Assembly (NCBI GenBank): GCA_964478165.1
Contig: CAYZGU010000014.1
Location: 166,941-230,940 of the forward strand
DNA length: 64,000 nucleotides
From: CAYZGU01 sp964478165
Lineage (GTDB): Bacteria; Poribacteria; WGA-4E; JAJDTR01
Reading direction: 5' to 3'
Both the position numbers and the translations under genes were made by a program. The notes beneath the pieces were generated by a model. It saw nothing but the letters and a program-made list of their open reading frames with translations, was not told the DNA's origin and did no database searches. This document shows positions 26,057 through 34,171 of this stretch, one piece after another. Positions within the stretch are counted from its first letter, which is position 1. The number at the start of each line of letters is the position of its first letter.

Positions 26057-26976
26057 GGTTTAATCTCATGCGGATCAAGTTGATACTGTGTCTTCAAAGG
26101 GAAGTCTATCATCTCATCTGAATTTCCGCAATCATTTTATTCCATGCATCGAGGGTTATAATCAGCGAGTACTGGTATGCTTGTTCTGGGGTTTTATTGC
26201 GCATTGCACTTACAAACGAAATGGCTTAATCTGCTAATAACGCCGATCTCTCCTTCCGTATGCCGATCGTGTAAAAAGATAAGGATTTCCGGTTAGTTAA
26301 TAACGAGTATGTTACGAGTGGTGCGTAAAAGATTGAAGTCGCCGGGTCACTTTAGCTATATGATGTTTGGGGATTCAATTCGCACCCAGTTAGGAACCAA
26401 AAAAGTTTAATCTGAGTGAGACTCCTAATAACGTGTTTCAAATTTATAGCGGTCTCATTTCGAGATTAAGAGACGAGCATGTTTGGAAGGCAGCGATTTC
26501 CATGCAGCGGATCCCCGAGGTTCCAAGCGCAGGGTCAGGTTGAGTTTTTCAGCTCTCCAGGTTCCCTCTCTATATTGTTCTGGCGTTATGTCAATGACAG
26601 CAAAAGTTAATTTGACTGGAACGGTTCTACACGGTAACTAGTAGCGTTCCTGACACCGTTGTGAAGTTTTTTGAGTATTGGAATATTTCAGCGCATCGTT
26701 CTTCTTCCTGCGTTTTCGAAAGGCTCTGATTTAACCAGTTAGCAATAAACCGAAAAATTATTTGACTAATGTGGCATTAATATGAGATAATTCCGGACGT
26801 CGGACGCTTTCTAACAGAGTGTCTGGAGTTCTAGTGGTGGACTAGGTTCAGTCAGAATTGAGGGATTTTGAGGTGTGCGTGGCTTGAGAGTATTTGGCTC
26901 GAGTTCTGCCGGTGTTTTGCCATGTTCCAATGTTCGCAGTCCAGAATGAAATGGGAATCAGTTTGGGAGTTCTTTA
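26057..26976. other. Intergenic region upstream of gap
   Basis: 920 bp between divergent genes with no acceptable open frame. A candidate promoter for gap lies at 26762-26791. I see no RNA gene. Confidence 0.5.
26762..26791 (+). promoter_or_regulatory. Candidate promoter for gap-tpiA-secG
   Basis: TTGACT (26762-26767), 18-nt spacer, GATAAT (26786-26791), about 180 nt upstream of the gap start. Confidence 0.45.
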
Positions 26977-27981
26977 ATGTCGGTGAGAGTTGGTATTAAT
27001 GGGTTTGGACGAATTGGGCGGAATGCCCTCCGTGCGGTGATTCAAAATCCGGATTTGCCTGTGGAAGTTGTTGCAATTAATGATCTGACTCAGCCGGAAA
27101 TACTTGCACACTTACTTAAATATGATTCCGTGCATGGTATTCTGTCGGTTGTGGTAGAGCCTACCGAGCTCGGGATTATTGTCAATGGTAAGATGATTAA
27201 CGTAGTTGCTGAACGCGATCCTTCCAAGCTACCCTGGAAGGAGCTTGGAGTTGATGTTGTCATTGAGTCAACGGGGATTTTTACGAGTCGAGAGGATGCT
27301 GTAAAACACATTACTAGCGGGGGAGCGCAGAAGGTAATCATCTCTGCTCCGTCTACGGGTGATGACATTACAATCGTGCTAGGTGTTAATGATAATCAAT
27401 ATGACAAAGAGAGGCATCATGTTATATCCAATGCTTCGTGTACAACAAACTGCCTTGCCCCACTGGCGAAGGTTCTGCATGAAAATTTTCACATCCGCAG
27501 TGGATTGATGACCACTGTGCATGCCTATACGGGAGATCAGCGTGTTCACGACTTTCCACATAAGGATCTAAGACGGGCTCGTGCTGCTGCGCTTTCGATG
27601 GTTCCAACAACAACAGGTGCTGCCGCCGCTGTGGGTCGTGTTCTACCTGAACTTGATGGCAGACTAGATGGTGTTGCCATTCGAGTTCCAACAGCAAATG
27701 TTTCTGTTGTTGATCTCACTGTTGATTTGGAGAGGAGGCCGAGTGTTGATGACCTCAACGGCGCCGTGGAACTCGCCTCAGAACAGGGCTTGAAGGGCAT
27801 ATTGGGGTATTCGAAGCTTGACTTGGTTTCAACAGACTTCAACGGAAATGCCCTCTCTTCGATCTTCGATGCACCGTTTACCAAAATCATCGAAGATGGT
27901 CTGGTCAAGGTCCTTTCATGGTATGACAACGAATGGGGATACTCGAACCGCCTCGTTGAATTGGCGGGAAGATTGCTGTAA
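26977..27981 (+). CDS. gap: Glyceraldehyde-3-phosphate dehydrogenase
   Basis: 334 residues, type I GAPDH of glycolysis: GAP + NAD + phosphate to 1,3-bisphosphoglycerate. GINGFGRIGRNALR at the N-terminus; AINDLT carries the Asp typical of NAD-specific enzymes. Catalytic Cys155 lies in SNASCTTNC, His182 in TTVHAYT, with the S-loop and SWYDNEWGYSNR at the C-terminus. GGGAG lies 7 nt before the ATG. The stop codon abuts the tpiA start codon directly. pgk, often between gap and tpi, is absent here. Confidence 0.98.
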   Translation: MSVRVGINGFGRIGRNALRAVIQNPDLPVEVVAINDLTQPEILAHLLKYDSVHGILSVVVEPTELGIIVNGKMINVVAERDPSKLPWKELGVDVVIESTGIFTSREDAVKHITSGGAQKVIISAPSTGDDITIVLGVNDNQYDKERHHVISNASCTTNCLAPLAKVLHENFHIRSGLMTTVHAYTGDQRVHDFPHKDLRRARAAALSMVPTTTGAAAAVGRVLPELDGRLDGVAIRVPTANVSVVDLTVDLERRPSVDDLNGAVELASEQGLKGILGYSKLDLVSTDFNGNALSSIFDAPFTKIIEDGLVKVLSWYDNEWGYSNRLVELAGRLL

Positions 27982-28776
27982 ATGGGCAAAGGTCAGAATC
28001 TAAGAACGCGTATAATCACCGGCAATTGGAAACTCAACAAAACAGTCAATGAGGCGATCGAGCACGTTTCGGTGCTTAAGGGCTTGATTGCTGATACGAC
28101 TGGTGTTGAGGTTGTTCTTGCTCCACCGTTTACGGTGCTCGCTGCTGTTGCTGCGGAACTGGAGGGTAGTAGTATTTCTCTCTCAGCACAGGACATGTTT
28201 TGGGAGCATAGTGGCGCTTTCACGGGCGGAATTTCGCCTGTGATGCTCAAGGACGTTGGCTGTGAATATGTAATAGTTGGCCACTCCGAGCGTCGTCAAT
28301 ATTTTGGCGAGACAAACGAAACCGTCAACAAGAAAGTCCAAGCTGCGCATGCCCACAACTTAAAACCGATCATCTGTGTAGGAGAAAGTCTTAAAGATCG
28401 AAAGGCCGGGAGAACGGAAGCGGTAATCAAGGAGGACGTGGCACACGGAATCACTGGACTATCAGAACTGGCGATGCGATCGACCGTAATTGCCTATGAA
28501 CCTGTGTGGGCAATAGGCACTGGCGTGACGGCAACTCCTCAGCAAGTTCAGGAAGCCCATGAATTTATCAGATCGTTGGTGATGGAGAGATATTCTACTG
28601 GCGTGGCGGCGGAGGTTCGTATTCAGTATGGTGGAAGCGTTAAGCCGGATAACACAGTTAATTTGCTTTCGCAATCGGACGTGGATGGTGCGCTGGTTGG
28701 CGGCGCAAGTTTGGAAGCTGACTTGTTTGCACAGATTGTGAAAAGGTCAAGCATTGCCCCAGCGGCGAATGGCTAA
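27982..28776 (+). CDS. tpiA: Triosephosphate isomerase
   Basis: 264 residues, TIM barrel interconverting DHAP and GAP. Catalytic Lys18 (GNWKLNK), His101 (GHSERRQYFGE) and Glu173 (AYEPVWAIGTG) are all present, as is the phosphate loop IQYGGSV. The ATG follows the gap stop codon with no gap, so translation is likely coupled. The N-terminus is about ten residues longer than usual (MGKGQNLRTR). The next gene, secG, starts 21 nt after its stop. Confidence 0.98.
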   Translation: MGKGQNLRTRIITGNWKLNKTVNEAIEHVSVLKGLIADTTGVEVVLAPPFTVLAAVAAELEGSSISLSAQDMFWEHSGAFTGGISPVMLKDVGCEYVIVGHSERRQYFGETNETVNKKVQAAHAHNLKPIICVGESLKDRKAGRTEAVIKEDVAHGITGLSELAMRSTVIAYEPVWAIGTGVTATPQQVQEAHEFIRSLVMERYSTGVAAEVRIQYGGSVKPDNTVNLLSQSDVDGALVGGASLEADLFAQIVKRSSIAPAANG

Positions 28777-28797
28777 AAGCCGAAGAGAGAGTGTGTC

Positions 28798-29214
28798 ATG
28801 GGAATTCTTGTTGGAATCGTAGTTGTTGTTTTTGTCCCCGTGTGTGTTCTGCTAACGATTAGTATTTTGCTGCAAGATAGTAAGGGGGAAGGGCTTTCGG
28901 GAAGTGCCTTTGGCGCGTCGGAGATGCAATCTATCCTAGGTGGTAGGGGTGCTGCCTCCTTTTTGTCGAAATTAACGACGTATGTGGCGATTGCGTTCAT
29001 GTTGATTTCGTTATTTCTCATGAAATTTTACGGCGATGAGACAGGGGCAGGGCTGACACCACTCGAAGCACAGACCGAACAATCGGAGGTTTCGGCGGGT
29101 AGTGGTGAAACTGGAGGTGTCGATGATGATGAGAAGACGACCGAAGAAGCCTCTGCAAATTCATCCAGAATACCTGACGCAGAAACCGAAGACACAGATG
29201 CCGCTCGGAAGTGA
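28798..29214 (+). CDS. secG: Preprotein translocase subunit SecG
   Basis: 138 residues. Two membrane helices (VGIVVVVFVPVCVLLTISIL and YVAIAFMLISLFLM) flank the conserved loop LLQDSKGEGLSGSAFG. It is an accessory subunit of the SecYEG channel. The C-terminal 60 residues form an acidic, Ser/Thr/Glu-rich tail, longer than in the ~75-110-residue homologs. The gap-tpiA-secG order is a known conserved string. An 11-bp hairpin follows its stop and probably ends the transcript. Confidence 0.93.
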   Translation: MGILVGIVVVVFVPVCVLLTISILLQDSKGEGLSGSAFGASEMQSILGGRGAASFLSKLTTYVAIAFMLISLFLMKFYGDETGAGLTPLEAQTEQSEVSAGSGETGGVDDDEKTTEEASANSSRIPDAETEDTDAARK

Positions 29215-29220
29215 GAACGA

Positions 29221-29254
29221 GAACCAAGGCAGGAGTAGGAAATTGCCTTGGTTC
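29221..29254 (+). terminator. Hairpin after secG
   Basis: GAACCAAGGCA (29221-29231) and TGCCTTGGTTC (29244-29254) pair perfectly over 11 bp around a 12-nt loop. The following bases (CTTACCGTTTCTT) are only moderately U-rich. Confidence 0.5.
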
Positions 29255-29325
29255 CTTACCGTTTCTTCGCGACTTCGTCCTGTCGTGGCTCGCTTTCTGT
29301 TGATGATGTGGTCGTGGGTTTGCTG

Positions 29326-29757
29326 ATGTCTGATGTGAGCGTACCGCAATGTGCTTGGAATGTTCATCTAGTGCGTGATAATTGGAAACGTTCCTTCCTT
29401 TTGTTTGTTTTTCTCGCCGTGCTATTCTCGACTATCTACTGGATATACCAGTCGCTTTCTGCCGTAGTTCTTTCAGCAGTTTTTCTCATCCCTTCGCTAC
29501 ACAGATATTTTGTTCCCTATCGATATGAGTTATACGACGATTTCGTGGTTGTGTTTTCATTTTCCGCGCGAGTGACGAAGCCATGGTCTGATTTTCGAAG
29601 TTTTTACGTCAATCGTGGGGGCGTCCTCCTCAGTCCATTTGTTAAGCCTTCTCGACTGGAGAATTTCCGGGGTGTTTACCTGCGTTTCGGGTGCAGTAGG
29701 ACTGATGAGATAGTCGATTTCGTTCGACAGAAAGTTAGTGGAGACCCAATCTCGTAG
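29326..29757 (+). CDS. Small two-helix membrane protein with PH-like C-terminal domain
   Basis: 143 residues from ATG 29326. A longer frame begins at 29248, but it has no better start. Two adjacent hydrophobic helices (SFLLFVFLAVLFSTIYWIY, LSAVVLSAVFLIP) precede a beta-rich part with ELYDDFVVVFSF, SDFRSFYVNRGGVLLSPF and RLENFRGVYLRF. This resembles small bacterial membrane proteins with a PH-like domain (YcxB/DUF304 style). The assignment is by impression only and the function is unknown. It lies downstream of the secG hairpin on the same strand. Confidence 0.65.
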   Translation: MSDVSVPQCAWNVHLVRDNWKRSFLLFVFLAVLFSTIYWIYQSLSAVVLSAVFLIPSLHRYFVPYRYELYDDFVVVFSFSARVTKPWSDFRSFYVNRGGVLLSPFVKPSRLENFRGVYLRFGCSRTDEIVDFVRQKVSGDPIS

Positions 29758-29809
29758 TTTTCGCAATGAGAGTGCTTCTCCACTGTGTTCTTCTCTCCCA
29801 TTGTGTAGT

Positions 29810-30094
29810 CTAGCAAGCACAGGGGGTAGATTGGCATTTGGGACATCCATTTTCATAGATTTCTGCTGCTTCTCGGAGTTCTATTCCAACTAGACTTGCG
29901 AGTGTTGTGAGCCACGCGAATACATCGGCGAACTCCTCACGTAGTCTTTCCATGTCTCGCGGGTGACGGCGAATTTCCTTGGCGAGCTCACCCACCTCCT
30001 CCACAAACCAGACAAACGTTCCATCTACGCCACGCGCTGCATCTCGCTGAAAGTAAATCTGTTCAACCTTTTTCTGGAAGTCTTTAACGGTCAT
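29810..30094 (-). CDS. MazG-like nucleotide pyrophosphohydrolase
   Basis: 94 residues, single MazG/NTP-PPase domain: EEVGELAKEI (the EExxE metal motif) and EEFADVFAWL (ExxD). A Cys cluster CPKCQSTPCAC ends the protein, as in a subgroup known in bacteria and archaea. Such enzymes hydrolyse non-canonical NTPs to NMP and pyrophosphate. A GTG at 30115 is in frame, but MTVKDFQ matches the family N-terminus better. It converges with the small membrane-protein gene. Confidence 0.85.
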   Translation of the reverse strand: MTVKDFQKKVEQIYFQRDAARGVDGTFVWFVEEVGELAKEIRRHPRDMERLREEFADVFAWLTTLASLVGIELREAAEIYENGCPKCQSTPCAC

Positions 30095-30115
30095 TTGAAG
30101 TTTCCATTCTGGCAC

Positions 30116-31760
30116 GCTGTATGCGCACCGAACGCAGCGCGCCAGTTATGATGTTAATGAGCACGGTTCACTTGACTGCGCCACCTGTTTTATGCAATCC
30201 CCCTTCCTTGCGGAAGTCCAATGGGAATGTCAAGATGGTTCATGAACCGAGTGATACGAACGAAGATTGTCTGTTAAAATACCTACAATCTTTCAGAAGT
30301 ATTGATTGTTTGTGATCGGAATCCACAGTGTACAGGGCAGATTTGCACTTAATCACCGAATGGTTCTTGTTCATGCCTGTTACAGTATCGATTCGAAATG
30401 GAGCACTCGATTCTAGCTCACCAACATGATACCATGCGCCACCATCTTCTGTGAAGGTGGTAGTGCTCCGGGTGGGAATTCTACATTTGGTGTTGGTTGC
30501 TGAAACCCCGAGCTCGAGAAGAGCCTGCACGATCAAGAGATATCTATCCTAATCCTGTAATCTAGCCAGAGTAATATGTTTGCGTGTTCGTACTTCCCGA
30601 CACAAATTCCGTATCAGGGGGTGGAAATCCGATAATCTTGACATTCTTGACATATAGATGTGCGGAGAAAATACGTTCCGCGTTCGCGACAGTAGCGCTT
30701 GTCACCCTTTCTCAAATTGCGCGCTCAGCATGTGTATATATTCAAGTCACAACGTCTTCGATGTGACTTGAACAACACCTCGCCTATAAGCTGAAGGGCT
30801 AGTTTTGCATCGTTGGTCGGTCGCTCATATCTGGCATGGTCATTCCGCAATTTCGAGAGATTAGTGTGGATCTGGAGTTCTGTATTCTCTGTTTAGTCGC
30901 TGAAAAAAGTGCGTTATCCGGGTCCGCCAGTGTGTTAGATCGTAGAAGTGAATAGATTGTTTCTTGAGGCAATTTTGTTAGGAGTAATTGAGCGAATAGG
31001 CAGTAGTGGAATTCCGAGACAAAGGATTGTCTTCAGGGATTGTGTTATTGCCATGCGAGCATGTGGTTACGGGAACGGAGACCCCATCTGCCGAGCGAAC
31101 AAAAGGGATACGTGCCCTGGAGAAACGGACTTCCTCGCAGGTAATAATCATGGTCTGCTACATCTGATTGAACTATTTTGAAATCTGAACTATGGGTTGT
31201 GGATGCGGTTCAGAGAGGGTCTCCAGATAGTTTCTGAGGCATTCCGGAATTCCCCCAGATATTTAGCTCCCAATTCGGTGTGCCTGTTATAGAGATGCCT
31301 TTTGCAACGGGTATGAAAATTGAGTAGACAATCTGAGTGGACTGTGGATGCTGCGTTGGGTAAATCAAAGTAGGAATCAGCTTAAACAAGATTAATCCAT
31401 GTGTAATGCTTTGCGACGGTCTCGTACAGTGTTTGTTTGATAGTTTTTAGTTGTCTGTGGCGCGGTGAAGATGCGGTGGAGGAATTCGTCCAGTGGACGC
31501 CACTATGGGTGACAAAACTAGTCACATACGCTCCAAATCTCATCAGAACGTAGGCTGTGTCCAAAGATTAGCGCCCCTCGCGATTGCCCTCTCCTATGGT
31601 TCATCACTTGCTTAATCTCAAGCTTCTCCTGTTTGGCGGGAGAAACGTTCAGAATACTGAGCACTTGTTAAACACATGTCACTCCAGAGCCGTGAAATGT
31701 GTTTCAGCAGTGGAGAGTAATTCGTGTAGAGAAGGTTGCTTTGTTTCCACTATTGTTGAT
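30116..31760. other. Longest empty stretch of the window
   Basis: 1.65 kb with only scattered frames under 100 codons on both strands, none with an RBS or a recognisable domain. No tRNA, hairpin-plus-U-run or repeat was recognised. It may be remnant sequence. Confidence 0.55.
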
Positions 31761-32636
31761 TTAGTCCCGGAGTCTGTCAACCATCTTAAATAGTTTACGA
31801 ATGCAAATTCGAGACGCTGATTCACCTTCTTCAGAGAATGCGCCGCCGCCTGGACGATTGAGCAAACTGTCACTAATCTTCTGTCCCGGTCGCCAGTGAG
31901 TTTCTAGGCAGATGTGCCCATTGTACCCATCGTCAATTAACGCCTGCAGTTGCCCTAGCCAGTCAACGATTCCGTTGCCGAGGGCAACTGATTCCAGTTT
32001 ACCTGTTTCAGTGTTTCTTCCCACGTCTTTGAGGTGTACGTGAACGATAATCGACTTAAGTCGGTCGTAAGCGTTGGGATAGGGTTTCTCACCATCGAAA
32101 TCGGCATGCGCTTCGTTTGCTGGATCCCAGATGGCACGGACATTTGGCGAATCGATCTCGCGTACGAAGCGTTCGGTCAGTTTGGCGGTTGCAAGCGAAG
32201 TAGAGGATTCGTTTTCCATCCCGAGAATTATTCCTTCATCCTGGGCGATTTGAACTGGTTCGTTGTAGGCGGATATGACTTGGTCCCATTGGTCTTCCAG
32301 ATTAAATGTTTTCCAGAATGCAAAAGTGCGGATTAGGTTTGTGTCAAATGCCTTTGCTAATTTGATACATGCCTTCAATAGACCGAGATGCTCTTCGCGC
32401 TCTGCCATATCGTTGATGTCGCATTTAAAGAAGGGGGATGCGATGCCAACGATTTTGATGTTTCTCCCGTTGAGAATACATTTCATTTTGTCAACATCTT
32501 GAGTGGACAGCATGTGAGGTGGTTTCTCCCAGACAGACCGAATTTCGATGGCGTCAAGATTGAACTCAGAAACGAAGTTCACGACAGTTTGGAAATCTTG
32601 TGAAACCTCATCACCAACCACGCCAATGCTGAACAT
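31761..32636 (-). CDS. Sugar phosphate isomerase/epimerase (xylose-isomerase-like TIM barrel)
   Basis: 291 residues of the AP-endonuclease-2/sugar isomerase superfamily. Metal-ligand positions: Glu in GMENES, Asp/His in WDPANEAHAD, His in VHLKD and Glu in CLETHW. Members interconvert or cleave sugars and inositols; the substrate is unknown. The start at 32636 uses AAAGG in the panB stop region; a GTG at 32651 would overlap that site. It follows panB directly and is probably co-transcribed, although it has no obvious role in pantothenate synthesis. Confidence 0.87.
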   Translation of the reverse strand: MFSIGVVGDEVSQDFQTVVNFVSEFNLDAIEIRSVWEKPPHMLSTQDVDKMKCILNGRNIKIVGIASPFFKCDINDMAEREEHLGLLKACIKLAKAFDTNLIRTFAFWKTFNLEDQWDQVISAYNEPVQIAQDEGIILGMENESSTSLATAKLTERFVREIDSPNVRAIWDPANEAHADFDGEKPYPNAYDRLKSIIVHVHLKDVGRNTETGKLESVALGNGIVDWLGQLQALIDDGYNGHICLETHWRPGQKISDSLLNRPGGGAFSEEGESASRICIRKLFKMVDRLRD

Positions 32637-32650
32637 TTTTTGACCTTTCA

Positions 32651-33427
32651 CTAATAGTACGTATGATCCTCATCGGGGAATAAACCCTTCCTAACTTCTA
32701 GCCTATAAAGCGTTACCGCTCGACGTAGCTCCTTGCCTAGATTTGCATACTGTTTGACGAATGTCGGACTGAATCTGTCGAAAAGTCCAATCAAATCGTG
32801 GATAACGAGCACTTGACCGTCGCATGCGGCTCCTGCCCCAATGCCGATTGTTGGGATGTCCAATGCGTTGGTGATTGTTTCTGCAAGGTGAGCTGGAATA
32901 CCTTCAAGCACAATGGCAAAGCAACCTGCAGCTTCGAGTGCTTTCGCGTCGTCAGTAATCTGTGCCGCTTCGCACGATTTTCTGCCGTGCACGCGAAACT
33001 TCTCGCTTGTCTGTGGCAACAATCCAACATGTCCCATCACTGGAATGTCATTATCGACGATTGCTTTAACAATCTCAGGCTTGTTACCTTCCGGTTTGAC
33101 CGCATGTGCGCCAGCTTGACGGAGGAGATGCGCATTCTCAACTGCCTGCTCACGTGTTTCATAAGTCCGATACGGAAAATCTGCAACAAGTAGACAATTG
33201 TTGTTGCCACGTGCGACGATTCGAGTGTGGTGAAGCATGTCAGCCATTGTGACAGAGCGGGTGTCCGTAAAACCGAGAACTACCATACCGAGTGAATCTC
33301 CTACGAGAATAATGTCAATCTCGGCGTCGTTGAGAATGCGTGCTGTTGGATAGTCATACGCCGTGAGCATCGAAATCTTTTGTCCGTCATGCTTCATGGA
33401 CTGAATGGAATTAACTGTTTTTTTCAT
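32651..33427 (-). CDS. panB: 3-methyl-2-oxobutanoate hydroxymethyltransferase
   Basis: 258 residues, TIM barrel, first step of pantothenate/CoA synthesis: ketovaline plus methylene-tetrahydrofolate to ketopantoate. SMLTAYDYPTA, the Mg-binding VGDSLGMVVLG, VMGHVGLLPQT, the catalytic Glu in FAIVLEGIP and IGIGAGAACDGQVLVIHD are all recognisable. The usual VKLEGG reads VKPEGN, a minor change. It uses ketovaline from the ilv pathway encoded at 20-23 kb. A small open frame ends just before its start. Confidence 0.96.
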   Translation of the reverse strand: MKKTVNSIQSMKHDGQKISMLTAYDYPTARILNDAEIDIILVGDSLGMVVLGFTDTRSVTMADMLHHTRIVARGNNNCLLVADFPYRTYETREQAVENAHLLRQAGAHAVKPEGNKPEIVKAIVDNDIPVMGHVGLLPQTSEKFRVHGRKSCEAAQITDDAKALEAAGCFAIVLEGIPAHLAETITNALDIPTIGIGAGAACDGQVLVIHDLIGLFDRFSPTFVKQYANLGKELRRAVTLYRLEVRKGLFPDEDHTYY

Positions 33428-33429
33428 TC

Positions 33430-33750
33430 TTACAATAAATCTTTCTTTTGGGTTTTTGAAAGCGGTTTAGTCTGAACGCTGAGATAAAAAATTCTTAATG
33501 CAATTCTCCCAACGCGGCTGGAATCCGCTCTGCCATCTTGGAAAACTGGACCGCGCTTAATCTGTCGAAACAGTTGCTCTAGCTCCCAGATCCAATCCAG
33601 TGCTTTGTTGCTTTTAAGGTGATATTTTGTGGCGAGAAAATGAAACATAAAAAAATTGACACCATCTTCTAATCTCGCTACTATGTTTCGAGCATCTTTC
33701 TGAAAACGCAAACTTCTCGGGTTACGGTTCTCCGAGCATTGGAGTCGCAT
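33430..33750 (-). CDS. Hypothetical 106-residue protein upstream of panB
   Basis: An open frame ending two bases before the panB start codon. Its composition is more protein-like than that of other short frames here: helical, with VARLEDGVNFFMFHFLATKY and WIWELEQLFRQIKRG. It has no recognised domain and no clear SD. Overlap with panB expression would make it a leader gene. Equally it may be chance; treat as tentative. Confidence 0.3.
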   Translation of the reverse strand: MRLQCSENRNPRSLRFQKDARNIVARLEDGVNFFMFHFLATKYHLKSNKALDWIWELEQLFRQIKRGPVFQDGRADSSRVGRIALRIFYLSVQTKPLSKTQKKDLL

Positions 33751-34171
33751 CGCGTATCATGGCCATTCTCGTCAAGGTTGACGTCAGTGCGTTTGTCAAG
33801 AGAGTTCAATTCTTTGCATACCTTTCCACACCTAAGAAACGCTATTGTAAATCAAACTCAGCCACTCACAGAGAATCTTTCTCGACGGGTTCTGATTACA
33901 CATTCGATTTCCATTAGAATCTCACTGGTGTGCTACCAATATTTCCGGTCTTTGCCATGTGCTAGTAGATTGAGAACCGAGAATTGGGGCTACCAACTCT
34001 TTCTATTTAGGATGAGTATTGTCGCCCGCTCAGTCGCTACGCAGGAAGAGCGCCGCGATGATAGGCATGGCATATCGTGTTTATAGTTTTCGATATTTCA
34101 GTGTCTGCCAGTTTGATAAGGAGGTCAGTAAGTGAGCATTTTTAAAATCTTGGCCCGATTTTCAAAGCGCT
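33751..34171. other. Intergenic region
   Basis: 420 bp upstream of the panB side and past the end of the 825-residue gene. A TTGACA and a TGACGTCA palindrome occur near 33775-33800, but no matching -10 was found. No gene seen. Confidence 0.45.

Noticed and set aside
32886..33119. PanB VKLEGG to VKPEGN as an inactivating change
   Set aside because: All metal and catalytic motifs of PanB are otherwise normal; the change is minor.
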